DNA from: Nocardioides marmoribigeumensis
Lineage (GTDB): Bacteria > Actinomycetota > Actinomycetes > Propionibacteriales > Nocardioidaceae
Length of the DNA stretch: 64,000 nt
Assembly: GCF_031458325.1 (NCBI RefSeq)
Contig: NZ_JAVDYG010000001.1
Location: 2,852,001 to 2,916,000, forward strand
Direction: 5' to 3'
Below the pieces are notes generated by a model, which worked only from the letters and a program-made list of their open reading frames with translations, made no database searches and was not told where the DNA came from. Shown one piece after another: positions 18,316 through 27,503 of the stretch; positions within the stretch are counted from its first letter, which is position 1; the number at the start of each line of letters is the position of its first letter. The translations under genes were made by a program, and so were the position numbers.

Positions 18316-20438
18316 GCGACCTGTCGGTCTTCAGCGACCCGCGATCGGTCGCCGTCGTCGGTGCCTCCGCCGACCCGGCGAAGTGGGGCTACTGGCTGGC
18401 CCGCGGCGCCCTGCGCGGCCGCGAACGGCGTGAGGTGCACCTGGTCAACGCCCACGGCTCGGTCATCGAGGGGGTCTCCTCGGTCAGGTCCCTCGACGAC
18501 CTCGACACCGCGCCGGAGCTGGTGGTCCTGTGCGCGCCGGCGCGGTCCGTGCCCGCTGTGGTGGACCAGGCCCTCGCGGCCGGGGTCAAGGGGTTCCTCG
18601 GGATCACCGCGGGTCTCGACCACGCCGACGACCCCGGTCTGGAACGCCGTCTCGCCGAGCGGATCCGCGCCGCCGGTGCACGCCTGGTCGGGCCCAACTG
18701 CCTGGGCCTCTACGACGCCTCCACCCAGCTCTCCCTGGCCTGGGGCACCTTCACCCCGGGCAGCCTGGCGATCGTCTCCCAGTCCGGTCAGCTCGGGCTG
18801 GAGCTGGCCGGACTGGCGGCGCACGCCGGCCTGGGGGTCGCTCGGTTCGTCTCCGTCGGCAACCAGGTCGACGTGACCGCGGCGGAGCTCCTGGACGACT
18901 TGGTCGACCACGCCGAGACGCGCGCGGTGGTGCTCTACCTCGAGAGCTTCCAGGACGGTCGCGCCCTGGTGGGCACGCTGGCGCGGCTGCGCGCGGCCGG
19001 CAAGCCGGTCGTCGTCCTGACGGTCGGCGCCAGCGAGGCCAGCCGGGCCGCTGCTCGCTCCCACACCGGCGCCCTGACTGCTGCCACCGACGTCGTCGCG
19101 GCCGCCTGCCGCGCCGCCGGTGCGGTGCTGGCCGAGACCCCGGCGCAGGCGATCGACCTGGCTCACCTGCTGGTCGGCGGCCCGCTGCCGGCCGGCCGCC
19201 GGGTCGCGGTGGTCAGCGACAGCGGCGGCCAGGGCGCCCTCGCCGCGGACGTGCTGGTCCGGCACGGCCTGGTGGTGCCCCGTCTCGGTGACGAGACGCG
19301 CGCGCGGCTGGCTGCCCTGCTCCCCACGGCCGCGGCCGTGGCCAACCCGGTCGACCTGGCCGGCGCCGGCGAGCAGGACCTCTCCACCTACCACCGCGTC
19401 GTCGACGCGATCGCCGGCAGCGGCGAGGTCGACACCGTGGTGATGTCCGGCTACTTCGGCTGCTACGGCGCGGACACCCCTGAGCTGGAGGACCGCGAGC
19501 TCGAGGTCGTCGAGGACCTCGCCGGGGTGACCCGCAGGCACGACCGACCGGTGGTCGTGCACAGCATGAGCCACGACTCCGCGGCCGTCCGCTCGATGCG
19601 GGCCCAGGCCGTGCCGACGCTCCACACCATCGACGCGGTGGCCCGCTCGCTCGACCTGGCTGCGCAGCTGGCGGCCGAGCCGGTCGCCCCCTTGCCGTCC
19701 GTGGCGCCCGCGACCTCGGCCGCCGTGGCCGGTCTCGCCGCCGGCTACCTGGACGGCCGCACCCTGCTGGCGTCGTACGGCGTCGCCTACCCGGACGCGG
19801 CAGGCGTCCGCAGCGAGGAGGGCGTCCGCGAGGCAGCAGGGCGCCTGAGGGGTCCCTTCGTGCTGAAGGCCGGCTGGATCGAGCACAAGACCGAGGTCGG
19901 CGGTGTCGCGGTCGGCCTGCCTGACGCCGACGCCGCGGTCGCGGCGTACGCCGACATGCGTGCCCGGCTCGGTGAGGGCGAGTACGTCCTGGAGGAGATG
20001 GATCGCCAGGACTCCGTCGTCGAGCTGATCGTCGGCGCCCGGCGCGACCCGTCCTTCGGCCCCGTCGTGCTGGTCGGCCTGGGCGGGGTCCAGGCCGAGC
20101 TCCACCGTGACGTCCAGGTGGCGCTGGCCCCCGTGGACGAGGCGCGGGCCTCGGAGATGGTTCGGTCGCTGCGGTCCTTCCCGCTGCTCGACGGGTGGCG
20201 CGGACGTCCGGCCGTGGACGTCAGGTCCGCGGCTCGCACGGTCGTGGCGCTCTCGCGCGTGCTGGCCGAGCGTCCCGACGCGGTCGAGGCGGAGGTCAAC
20301 CCGCTGCGGGTCGGACCCGCCGGCGCCACCGCCGTCGACGCCCTGGTCGTCCTGGCCGAGCACGCCGATCCCCTTCCCACCCACCCCGGCACGGCATCCG
20401 TGCCCGAGCCCGCCGAGCTGACAGGAGCCGTCCGATGA
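18312..20438 (+). CDS. ADP-forming acyl-CoA synthetase (acetate--CoA ligase type, fused subunits)
   Basis: A 708-residue fusion. The N-terminal CoA-binding Rossmann domain has SVAVVGASADPAKWGYW, followed by the two succinyl-CoA-synthetase-like flavodoxin domains (LVGPNCLGLYD, AIVSQSGQLGLELAG, and ARSHTGALTAAT with the phospho-His motif). The C-terminal part is ATP-grasp (GPFVLKAGWIEHKTEVGGVA). Enzymes of this family make acyl-CoA from an acid, CoA and ATP, giving ADP and phosphate, and can run in reverse. ATG overlaps the acyl-CoA dehydrogenase stop. In this operon it would activate the acid made by the aldehyde dehydrogenase at 23997. Confidence 0.9.
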   Translation: MSDLSVFSDPRSVAVVGASADPAKWGYWLARGALRGRERREVHLVNAHGSVIEGVSSVRSLDDLDTAPELVVLCAPARSVPAVVDQALAAGVKGFLGITAGLDHADDPGLERRLAERIRAAGARLVGPNCLGLYDASTQLSLAWGTFTPGSLAIVSQSGQLGLELAGLAAHAGLGVARFVSVGNQVDVTAAELLDDLVDHAETRAVVLYLESFQDGRALVGTLARLRAAGKPVVVLTVGASEASRAAARSHTGALTAATDVVAAACRAAGAVLAETPAQAIDLAHLLVGGPLPAGRRVAVVSDSGGQGALAADVLVRHGLVVPRLGDETRARLAALLPTAAAVANPVDLAGAGEQDLSTYHRVVDAIAGSGEVDTVVMSGYFGCYGADTPELEDRELEVVEDLAGVTRRHDRPVVVHSMSHDSAAVRSMRAQAVPTLHTIDAVARSLDLAAQLAAEPVAPLPSVAPATSAAVAGLAAGYLDGRTLLASYGVAYPDAAGVRSEEGVREAAGRLRGPFVLKAGWIEHKTEVGGVAVGLPDADAAVAAYADMRARLGEGEYVLEEMDRQDSVVELIVGARRDPSFGPVVLVGLGGVQAELHRDVQVALAPVDEARASEMVRSLRSFPLLDGWRGRPAVDVRSAARTVVALSRVLAERPDAVEAEVNPLRVGPAGATAVDALVVLAEHADPLPTHPGTASVPEPAELTGAVR

Positions 20439-21238
20439 TCGACCGGACCACCGAGTTCCACGACAAGGTCGCCCTGGTGACCGGAGGAGGCTCCGGCATC
20501 GGCCGGGGCATCGCCGAACGCTACGCGGCCGGCGGTGGCGACGTCGTCGTCCTCGGCCGCCGGCAGGAGCCGCTGGAGGAGACCGCCCGGATCGTGGAGA
20601 AGTACGGCGTCCGCGCCGGCGTCGTCTCCTGCGACGTCCGCGACGCGGCCGCTGTGACCGAGGCGGTCGACGGCGTGGTGCGCGACTTCGGCCGCCTCGA
20701 CGCCCTCGTCAACAACGCTGCCGGCAATTTCGTCGTGCCCGCGGAGGACCTCTCGCCCAACGGGTGGAAGGCCGTCATCGACATCGTCCTCAACGGCAGC
20801 TTCTACGCGACCCGTGCCGCCGCCCAGCACATGCTCGCCGCAGGGAGCGGCTCGATCCTCAACGTGATCGCCAGCTATGCCTGGCACGGCCACCCCGGCA
20901 CCGTGCACAGCGCCGCGGCCAAGGGCGGGGTCCTCGCCATGACCCGCACCCTGGCCTCCGAGTGGGGCGGGCGCGGCGTGCGGATCAACTGCATCTCGCC
21001 CGGACCCACCGAGACCGAGGGCGCCGGCGCGGCGCTGTGGCCGACCGAGGAGGACCGCCGTCGGGTGCTGGGCAGCGTCCCGGCGCAACGGTTCACCTCG
21101 CCGGCCGAGGTGGCCGAGTCCGCGGCGTTCCTCCTCGACGACCGGCGTGCCGGCTACGTCACCGGCGACGTGCTGAGCGTCGACGGCGGCCAGTGGCTCG
21201 GCAAGGCCGTCTACGCCGACTCCTCGGGAGGGCGCTGA
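20435..21238 (+). CDS. SDR oxidoreductase, 2,4-dienoyl-CoA reductase-like
   Basis: A 267-residue short-chain dehydrogenase. The cofactor motif is VTGGGSGIGRGIA, and NNAAGNFVVPAEDLSPNGWK plus DIVLNGSFYATRAAA are marks of peroxisomal/mitochondrial 2,4-dienoyl-CoA reductases. The usual YxxxK box is absent: at that place is HSAAAKGG. Instead a Tyr in IASYAWHG lies 15 residues before the Lys and a Ser four residues before it, the same spacing as the Tyr-Ser-Lys set of human DECR1. It therefore probably acts on an unsaturated acyl-CoA using NADPH. ATG overlaps the synthetase stop. Confidence 0.88.
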   Translation: MIDRTTEFHDKVALVTGGGSGIGRGIAERYAAGGGDVVVLGRRQEPLEETARIVEKYGVRAGVVSCDVRDAAAVTEAVDGVVRDFGRLDALVNNAAGNFVVPAEDLSPNGWKAVIDIVLNGSFYATRAAAQHMLAAGSGSILNVIASYAWHGHPGTVHSAAAKGGVLAMTRTLASEWGGRGVRINCISPGPTETEGAGAALWPTEEDRRRVLGSVPAQRFTSPAEVAESAAFLLDDRRAGYVTGDVLSVDGGQWLGKAVYADSSGGR

Positions 21239-21241
21239 ACC

Positions 21242-22837
21242 ATGACGAGCACCCAGATGACCGGGGGACAGGCGCTGGTCGCCGCCCTCGTCGACCACGG
21301 CGTGGACGTGGTGTTCGGCATCCCGGGCACCCACAACCTCGAGATCTACAAGCACCTGTCCGAGCAGGGCGTGCGGCACGTCAGCACCCGGCACGAGCAG
21401 GGCGCCGGCTATGCCGCCGACGGCTACGCGCGCACCACCGGCCGGGTGGGGGTCGCGGTCGTCACCAGCGGTCCCGCGCTGCTCAACACCGCGACGGCGG
21501 TGGCCCAGGCCTGGTCGGACTCGGTGCCGGTGCTGGTGGTCTCGCCGGGCCTGCCGCTGCGGCACCCGGCCAGCGGCAACGGGCTGCTCCACGAGACGCG
21601 TGACCAGGGCGCGGCCCTGCGCGCGGTCGCCCAGGCCAGCCTGCGAGCCACCAGCGTCGCGGAGATCCCGACGGTCGTCGCCCAGGCGTTCGCCCTGATG
21701 ACGTCCGGGCGGCCCCGCCCGGTCCACCTCGAGGTCCCGCTCGACGTCCTCGCCGAGACCGGCGAGGTCACCCCGGTGGCGCCGTTGCCGCGCGCCGTCG
21801 CGCTCCCCGGCGAGGCGGCCCTGACCTCGGCTGTCGCCCGGCTCGAGGCAGCTCGGCGTCCGCTGCTCGTCGTCGGCGGAGGTGCCCGCGCCGCCGCCGC
21901 GGAGGTGCAGGCGCTGGCCGAGCGGCTCCGCGCGCCGGTGGTCACCACGACCAACGGCAAGGGGGTGCTGGCCGAGGACCACGAGCTGAGCCTCGGCGCC
22001 GGTGTGCACCTGCCCGCCGTCCGGGCGCTGGTCGAGGAGTCCGACCTGGTCCTCGCGATCGGCACCGAGCTGGCACCGGCCGACCTGTGGTTCGGCCCGC
22101 TCCCGGTGGACGGCAAGCTGGTCCGGGTCGACGTCGACCCGGTGGGCATGGTGACCAACGCGTCCCCGGACGTGGCGCTGCTCGGCGACTGCGCAGCGAC
22201 GCTGGGAGAGCTGGCCAAGCGGGTCGGCCACCGGTCCACGGACGCGGTCGACGTGCCGCTCTGGCGCGACCGCAAGCGCACGGACTCCCGTCGGGAGGGT
22301 GCGGAGTGGACCACGCTGGTCGACGCGATGGGCCGGGTCCTGCCCCGCGACGTCGTGCTGTCCACCGACAACGCGATGGCCTGCTACTACGGCGCGATGG
22401 CCAACGTGGCCACGCACACCCCCGCGTCGTTCCTGTTCCCGACCGGCTACGGCACGCTCGGGTACGGCCTGCCGGCCGCGATCGGCGCCAAGGTCGGCGA
22501 CCCCGACCGCCCCGTGGTCGCGATGCTCGGTGACGGCGGAGTGATGTTCACCGTGCAGGAGCTGGCGACCGCAGCCGTGCTGGCCCTTCCTCTGCCCGTC
22601 GTGGTCGTCGACAACGGCGGCTACGGCGAGATCCGCAACGAGATGGCCGACCGGGACGACCCGGTCCACGCCGTCGACTTCCCGGCTCCCGACTTCGCCG
22701 CTCTCGGCCGTGCCCTGGGCTGCCACGGCGTCACCGTCGACGACCCCGCCGCGGTGGGCAGCGCCCTCGAGGAGGCGCTCGCCGCCGACCGTCCCACCGT
22801 CATCCACGTCCGCATGCCTGAAGGAGTCACCGCATGA
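21242..22837 (+). CDS. Thiamine-diphosphate-dependent decarboxylase, AruI (5-guanidino-2-oxopentanoate decarboxylase)-like
   Basis: A 531-residue ThDP enzyme. The N-terminal PYR domain has FGIPGTHNLEIYKHL and the cofactor-activating Glu in TRHEQGAGYAADGYAR; a central domain follows; the C-terminal PP domain has GDGGVMFTVQELATAAV then VVDNGGYGEIRNEM. From memory, GIPGTH..E.Y, LLHETRDQ, PRPVHLEVPLDVLA and FPTGYGTLGYGLPAAIGAK resemble AruI of Pseudomonas, which decarboxylates 2-ketoarginine to 4-guanidinobutanal, more than acetolactate synthase. Neighbours fit: an amino-acid dehydrogenase and an aldehyde dehydrogenase follow. A different 2-oxo acid is possible. Confidence 0.85.
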   Translation: MTSTQMTGGQALVAALVDHGVDVVFGIPGTHNLEIYKHLSEQGVRHVSTRHEQGAGYAADGYARTTGRVGVAVVTSGPALLNTATAVAQAWSDSVPVLVVSPGLPLRHPASGNGLLHETRDQGAALRAVAQASLRATSVAEIPTVVAQAFALMTSGRPRPVHLEVPLDVLAETGEVTPVAPLPRAVALPGEAALTSAVARLEAARRPLLVVGGGARAAAAEVQALAERLRAPVVTTTNGKGVLAEDHELSLGAGVHLPAVRALVEESDLVLAIGTELAPADLWFGPLPVDGKLVRVDVDPVGMVTNASPDVALLGDCAATLGELAKRVGHRSTDAVDVPLWRDRKRTDSRREGAEWTTLVDAMGRVLPRDVVLSTDNAMACYYGAMANVATHTPASFLFPTGYGTLGYGLPAAIGAKVGDPDRPVVAMLGDGGVMFTVQELATAAVLALPLPVVVVDNGGYGEIRNEMADRDDPVHAVDFPAPDFAALGRALGCHGVTVDDPAAVGSALEEALAADRPTVIHVRMPEGVTA

Positions 22838-24000
22838 GCTCCCTGCTCGAGATCACCTGGACCGACCCGGTCACCGGCCGCCACGGGTACGTCGTCATCG
22901 ACACCCTCGTCCGCGGCCTCGCCAGCGGCGGACTGCGGCTGCGGCAGGGGTGCACGCTGGAGGAGGTCCGCGGGCTCGCCCAGGGCATGACGCGCAAGGA
23001 AGCGCTGGTCTACGACCCGAGCGACCGCTACGTCCCGCTCGGCGGGGGCAAGGGCGGCATCGACATCGACCCGGCCGACCCCCAGGCCACCGAGGTGCTG
23101 ACCCGGTTCCTGGCGGCGGTGCGCCCCGTCGTACGCGAGCAGTGGAACACCGGCGAGGACTTCGGCCTGCGGCAGGAGACCATCGACAAGGTCGCCGCAG
23201 ACCTGGGCCTTGCCTCCACCGTCGAGGCCGTCTTCGCCCAGCTCGAGGACGCACAGGACGCCCGCCGGCGCCTGGCCGAGGCGTTCGCCGTCACCGTCGG
23301 TGGCGTGTCCCTGGGTGACCTGGTCGGCGGGTACGGCGTGGCTCGGGCCGCGCTCGAGATGGCCCAGCGGGAGGGCATCACCGACCCGACGGCGGTCGTC
23401 CAGGGCTTCGGCTCCATCGGCGGCGCCGCGGCCCGCTACCTCGCGCGGGCCGGCGTGCGGGTGGTCGCCGTCGCCGACCGGGACGGCCTGATCCGTGACG
23501 ACGACGGCCTCGACGTCGAGGCGCTCCTGGCCGCCCGGGACGGTCTGGGCGTCGTCGACCGGTCTGCCGTGCCGGGCGCCGTGCTGGGCGACCGCGAGGC
23601 CTGGCTCGAGGTGCCGTGCGACCTGCTGGTGCCGGCCGCCATGTCCTACGTCATCGACGTCGACGACGTGGCTCGCATCGACGCCCGTGTGGTGGTCGAG
23701 GGCGCCAACATGCCGACGCTCCCCGCCGCGGAGGCGGCCCTGCGCGAGCGCGGGATCCCCGTCGTGCCCGACTTCCTGGCCAACGTGATGACCAACGCCT
23801 GGTGGTGGTGGATCGTGTTCGGGGACATCGACCCGACCGAGGCGTCCTCGTTCGCCAAGATCGACGCGGTGATGCACCGTCTGGTCCACACCGTGGCCGA
23901 CGCGGCGCAGGCCTCGGACCGCTCCCTGCGCGAGTGCGCGCTGGAGGTGGCAGCACAGAACTCCCGCGCGGTGACCGAGCGCGTCGGGATCACGGGATGA
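22834..24000 (+). CDS. Glu/Leu/Phe/Val dehydrogenase family amino-acid dehydrogenase
   Basis: A 388-residue oxidative deaminase. The dimerisation/catalytic domain includes RLRQGCTLEEVRGLAQGM and PLGGGKGGIDIDP with the active-site Lys; the NAD domain has VVQGFGSIGGAAARYLA. The C-terminal stretch NVMTNAWWWWIVFGDIDP is Trp-rich and atypical. ATG overlaps the decarboxylase stop. Glutamate itself would not need the following decarboxylase, so an amino acid whose 2-oxo acid is decarboxylated next (arginine, lysine or a relative) is the better guess. It would take the place of the transaminase AruH of the known arginine pathway. Inference only. Confidence 0.85.
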   Translation: MSSLLEITWTDPVTGRHGYVVIDTLVRGLASGGLRLRQGCTLEEVRGLAQGMTRKEALVYDPSDRYVPLGGGKGGIDIDPADPQATEVLTRFLAAVRPVVREQWNTGEDFGLRQETIDKVAADLGLASTVEAVFAQLEDAQDARRRLAEAFAVTVGGVSLGDLVGGYGVARAALEMAQREGITDPTAVVQGFGSIGGAAARYLARAGVRVVAVADRDGLIRDDDGLDVEALLAARDGLGVVDRSAVPGAVLGDREAWLEVPCDLLVPAAMSYVIDVDDVARIDARVVVEGANMPTLPAAEAALRERGIPVVPDFLANVMTNAWWWWIVFGDIDPTEASSFAKIDAVMHRLVHTVADAAQASDRSLRECALEVAAQNSRAVTERVGITG

Positions 24001-25433
24001 CCGCGACCGCGACAGCGACGACGACGGCGCGCACCGAGCTGCTCGTCGACGGTACGTGGCGCCGGCCGGCGTCCGGTGGCGTCACCGAGGTGGAGAACCC
24101 CGCCACCGGCGAGGTCGTGGGGACCTCCGCCGAAGGGACCGCCCCGGACGTGGACCTGGCCGTGGAGGCAGCACGCCGGGCGTTCGCGGGATGGTCCACC
24201 ACCGCCCTCGAGGCGCGCCTGGAGGTGCTCGGCCGCTGGGCCGCCCTGCTCGACCAGCGCCGGGAGCTGCTCGTCGAGACCGTCGTGGCCGAGGTCGGGG
24301 CCCCGGTGGCCCTCGCCCGCGAGGCCCACGTCGGCATGGCGCTCGAGGTGCTCGGGGCCTACCTCGCCGAGGCCGCCGCGGTGCCGTGGGAGCAGCGCAT
24401 CGGCAGCTCGCTGGTCCTGAGGGAGGCGGTCGGGGTCGCGGCCTGCATCACGCCGTGGAACTGGCCGCTCTACCAGGTGCTCGCCAAGATCGGCGGCGCC
24501 CTGGTGGCGGGCAGCACCGTCGTCCTCAAGCCCGCCGAGCTCACCCCGCTGTCGGCCTACCTGCTCGCCGACGCGGCCCTGGACGCCGGGCTGCCGGCCG
24601 GCGTCCTCAACCTCGTCCCCGGCAGCGGCCGGGTGGTGGGGGAGGCCATGGTCACCCACCCCGACGTCGACGTGGTGTCCTTCACCGGCTCCACCGGCGT
24701 GGGCGTGCGCATCTCCCAGCTCGCGGCTCCGGACGTCAAGCGGGTCTGCCTGGAGCTGGGTGGCAAGTCGGCGAGCGTCGTGCTCCCCGGCGCCGACCTC
24801 GACGTCGCGGTGCCGGCGAGCGTCCAGGGCGCCATGCTCAACTCCGGGCAGACGTGCAGCGCCTGGTCCCGGCTCCTGGTGCCCGACGAGCTGCTGCCCG
24901 CCGTGCTCGAGCGGGCCGCCGCGGAGGCCGAGCAGCTGGTGCCCGGCGACCCTGCCGCGCCCGGCACGTCCTTGGGGCCGGTGGTCTCGGCAGCACAGCG
25001 CGCCACCGTCACCGGGTTCGTCGAGCGAGCGCGAGCCGCAGGCGCGCGCGTGCTGACCGGCGGGGAGCGCAACCCGTGCGACCGAGGGCACTTCGTCGCC
25101 CCCACGGTGGTCACGGACGTCGCGCAGGACGCCGAGATCGTCCAGCAGGAGGTCTTCGGCCCGGTGCTCACCATCCAGGGCTACGCCGACGTGGACCAGG
25201 CGGTCGCGCTCGCGAACGACTCCGCCTACGGCCTGCACGGAGCGGTGTGGGCCGAGGACCGCGAGCGTGCGCTCGGGGTCGCCCGGCGGCTGCGCACCGG
25301 TCAGGTCGACGTCAACGGGGCCGCCTTCAACCCGGCCGCCCCGTTCGGTGGCTACGGTCGGTCCGGCAACGGCCGTGAGCTCGGCAGGTACGGCATCGAG
25401 GAGTTCCTCGAGACCAAGTCGGTCCAGCTGTGA
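23997..25433 (+). CDS. Aldehyde dehydrogenase family protein
   Basis: A 478-residue NAD(P) aldehyde dehydrogenase with ITPWNWPLYQVLAKIG, CLELGGKSASVVLPG (base Glu), NSGQTCSAWSRLLVP (catalytic Cys) and NPAAPFGGYGRSGNGREL. The N terminus begins with an Ala/Thr run (MTATATATTTART). ATG overlaps the stop of the amino-acid dehydrogenase. It would oxidise the aldehyde released by the AruI-like enzyme to an acid, the presumed substrate of the acyl-CoA synthetase in the same operon. Confidence 0.9.
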   Translation: MTATATATTTARTELLVDGTWRRPASGGVTEVENPATGEVVGTSAEGTAPDVDLAVEAARRAFAGWSTTALEARLEVLGRWAALLDQRRELLVETVVAEVGAPVALAREAHVGMALEVLGAYLAEAAAVPWEQRIGSSLVLREAVGVAACITPWNWPLYQVLAKIGGALVAGSTVVLKPAELTPLSAYLLADAALDAGLPAGVLNLVPGSGRVVGEAMVTHPDVDVVSFTGSTGVGVRISQLAAPDVKRVCLELGGKSASVVLPGADLDVAVPASVQGAMLNSGQTCSAWSRLLVPDELLPAVLERAAAEAEQLVPGDPAAPGTSLGPVVSAAQRATVTGFVERARAAGARVLTGGERNPCDRGHFVAPTVVTDVAQDAEIVQQEVFGPVLTIQGYADVDQAVALANDSAYGLHGAVWAEDRERALGVARRLRTGQVDVNGAAFNPAAPFGGYGRSGNGRELGRYGIEEFLETKSVQL

Positions 25434-26347
25434 CCCTCACGGCGGTCCGTGCGGACCGTCGTACGGCACGGGTCGCGGCGGGTGCCCTGGTGGTCGTGAC
25501 CGCGGTGTGGGGATCGACGTTCGGGCTGTCGAAGGACCTGCTCGAGCGGCTCCCCGTCACCGACTACCTCGGGCCCCGCTTCCTGCTGGCCGCGGCGGTC
25601 GTGGTGCTGGTCCGGCCGCAGCTCGTGCGCTCGCTGACCCCCGAGACGCTCGTCAGCGGGGCGGGGCTCGGTGTGCTGTACGCCGTCGGGCAGCTGCTGC
25701 AGTTCCAGGGGCTGCTGCACACCGCGCCCACGGTCTCGGCGTTCGTGGTGTCGCTCTACGTCGTGTTCACCCCGCTGCTCGCGGCCGTGCTGCTGCGCGT
25801 CCGACCCGGTCGGACCACGATGGTCGCGACGGGGCTCGCCGTCGCCGGAGTGGCCACGATGTCGTTGCGGGGCTGGTCGTTCGGGACGGGCGAGGTGCTC
25901 ACCGTGGTCTCGGCCGCGCTCTACGCCGCCCACATCCTCGCCATGGCGGCCAGGGCGCGTCCCGGGCAGGCGTTCCCGCTCACGTTCGTCCAGCTGGTCA
26001 CCATCGGCGCGCTGCTGACGGTGGCGGCCGCGGGCGACGGCGTGCAGCTCCCGGCAGGTGCGGACGTCCCGGCCTTCCTCTACCTCGCCGTCGTCGCAGC
26101 CGGCGGTGCCCTGCTGGTGCAGACGTGGGCGCAGGCACGGCTCTCCTCGTCCCACGCGGCTGTCCTCATGGTGCTGGAGCCCGTCTGGGCCGCAGTCTTC
26201 GGCGTGGTCCTCTGGGCCGAGTCCGTCGACGCGCGCACCCTCCTGGGCGGTGCGCTGATCCTCGCCGCGATGGTCCTCGTCGTCGCCCGCCCCGGCGCCG
26301 ACCGGCTCGACGAGGCCCTCGTCGAGCCGTCCCCGGCACATCCCTGA
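25430..26347 (+). CDS. EamA family (drug/metabolite) transporter
   Basis: A 305-residue membrane protein with about ten hydrophobic segments and the duplicated EamA layout. The first half starts VTAVWGSTFGLSKDLLERL and the second has HAAVLMVLEPVWAAVFGVVL, where the 'E-P' motif near the end of the repeat is typical. GTG overlaps the aldehyde dehydrogenase stop (GTGA). Members export or import amino acids and metabolites; here it may export an excess product of the pathway. Confidence 0.88.
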   Translation: MTLTAVRADRRTARVAAGALVVVTAVWGSTFGLSKDLLERLPVTDYLGPRFLLAAAVVVLVRPQLVRSLTPETLVSGAGLGVLYAVGQLLQFQGLLHTAPTVSAFVVSLYVVFTPLLAAVLLRVRPGRTTMVATGLAVAGVATMSLRGWSFGTGEVLTVVSAALYAAHILAMAARARPGQAFPLTFVQLVTIGALLTVAAAGDGVQLPAGADVPAFLYLAVVAAGGALLVQTWAQARLSSSHAAVLMVLEPVWAAVFGVVLWAESVDARTLLGGALILAAMVLVVARPGADRLDEALVEPSPAHP

Positions 26348-26420
26348 CCCGGCCTGACCTGACCTGACCTGACCCGGCCTGACCTGACCTGACCCGACCT
26401 GGCCCGACCTGGCCCGACCG
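26343..26420 (+). repeat. CCTGA-type tandem repeat
   Basis: An irregular run of CCTGA/CCCGGCCTGA/CCTGGCCCGA units begins at the EamA stop codon and fills most of the 87-base gap to the next gene. With a 5-base period it places TGA stops in all three + frames. Confidence 0.8.
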
Positions 26421-26434
26421 TCCGAGGAGGACTC

Positions 26435-27484
26435 ATGGAGCACTACGACGTGGTGGTCGTCGGTGGCGGCATCGCCGGCGTCTCGATCGCCCACGAGCTC
26501 GCCGCCGACCGCTCGGTGTGCGTCCTGGAGGCGGAGGACGAGCTCGCCCGCCACACCACGGGGCGCTCGGCCGCCACCTGGGTCGCGGGGTACGGCCCCG
26601 CGGGCGTCCAGGAGCTCACCCTGCTCAGCCGCGCGTTCTTCGACGACCCGCCCCTCGACGTCGACGGCGCGTTGGCCACACCCCTTCCGTGCCTGTACGT
26701 CGGGACCGCCGAGACGCCGGACGCGGAGGCCTCGGCCGCCGAGGTGGTGGCTGCCACGGGTGCCTCCGCCCTGACGCCGGAGGAGGCCGAGCGCCTGCTC
26801 CCCGTCCTGCGGCCCGGGGTGGTCACGACTGCCGTGCTCGACCCCACCTGCGCCGAGCTCGACGTGCACGGTCTGCACCAGGGCTTCGTGCGGGGCCTGC
26901 GGGCCCGCGGCGGGGTGGTACGACGCCGGGCTCGCGTGCTGTCGGCGCGCCGGCGGGTCGGGAGGTGGTCGGTCGGCACCACGGACGGCGACCTGTCAGC
27001 CGACGTCGTGGTGAACGCCGCCGGCGCCTGGGCCGACCAGGTCGGCCGTGTGTTCGGCAGTGAGGGCCACGCCCTGGAGGCACGCCGACGCAGCGTCTTC
27101 GTCTCGCCGACCCGCGAGCCCCTCCGGGACCTGCCGTTCACCTGCGACCTCGCCGGGGGCTGGTACGCCAAGCCCGAGGGCGATGCCGTGCTGTGCTCGC
27201 CGGAGGACGCCGAGCCGCACCCGCCAGGAGACCCGCGCCCGGACGAGCTGGAGGTGGCTCGGGCCCTGGAGGCGATCAACGAGGTGACCACGCTGGGGCT
27301 GCGCAGCGTCCGCACGAGCTGGGCCGGGCTGCGGGTCTTCGCGCCCCACGGGGAGCCCGTGGCGGCCTGGGACGAGGAGGTGCCGCAGCTGTTCTGGCTG
27401 GCCGGGCTCGGCGGTTACGGCATCCAGGTCGCCCCGGCCCTGGCTGCCAGGTCGGCCGAGCTGGTGCTGGCCGCTTCCAGGTGA
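26435..27484 (+). CDS. FAD-dependent oxidoreductase, DAO (D-amino-acid/glycine oxidase) family
   Basis: A 349-residue flavoprotein. The dinucleotide motif VVVGGGIAGVSIAHEL is at residues 6-21, followed by TTGRSAATWVAGYGP (flavin contact), DVVVNAAGAWADQVG in the middle and WLAGLGGYGIQVAPALA (C-terminal FAD loop). This layout fits D-amino-acid or glycine/sarcosine oxidases. The ATG has GAGGAG upstream. It closes the TetR-controlled operon or starts a small unit after the CCTGA repeat. An imino-acid or amine intermediate may be its substrate; none can be named. Confidence 0.87.
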   Translation: MEHYDVVVVGGGIAGVSIAHELAADRSVCVLEAEDELARHTTGRSAATWVAGYGPAGVQELTLLSRAFFDDPPLDVDGALATPLPCLYVGTAETPDAEASAAEVVAATGASALTPEEAERLLPVLRPGVVTTAVLDPTCAELDVHGLHQGFVRGLRARGGVVRRRARVLSARRRVGRWSVGTTDGDLSADVVVNAAGAWADQVGRVFGSEGHALEARRRSVFVSPTREPLRDLPFTCDLAGGWYAKPEGDAVLCSPEDAEPHPPGDPRPDELEVARALEAINEVTTLGLRSVRTSWAGLRVFAPHGEPVAAWDEEVPQLFWLAGLGGYGIQVAPALAARSAELVLAASR

Positions 27485-27503
27485 GCGCCTGTGCTCGTGG
27501 TGC

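Noticed and set aside
19787-22807. A 1006-codon minus-strand open frame
   Set aside because: Antisense to the acyl-CoA synthetase, SDR and decarboxylase genes, all of which have clear motifs; composition is shadow-like.
23651-25238. Minus-strand open frames opposite the amino-acid dehydrogenase and aldehyde dehydrogenase
   Set aside because: No recognisable domain and typical shadow composition; the + strand genes are well supported.
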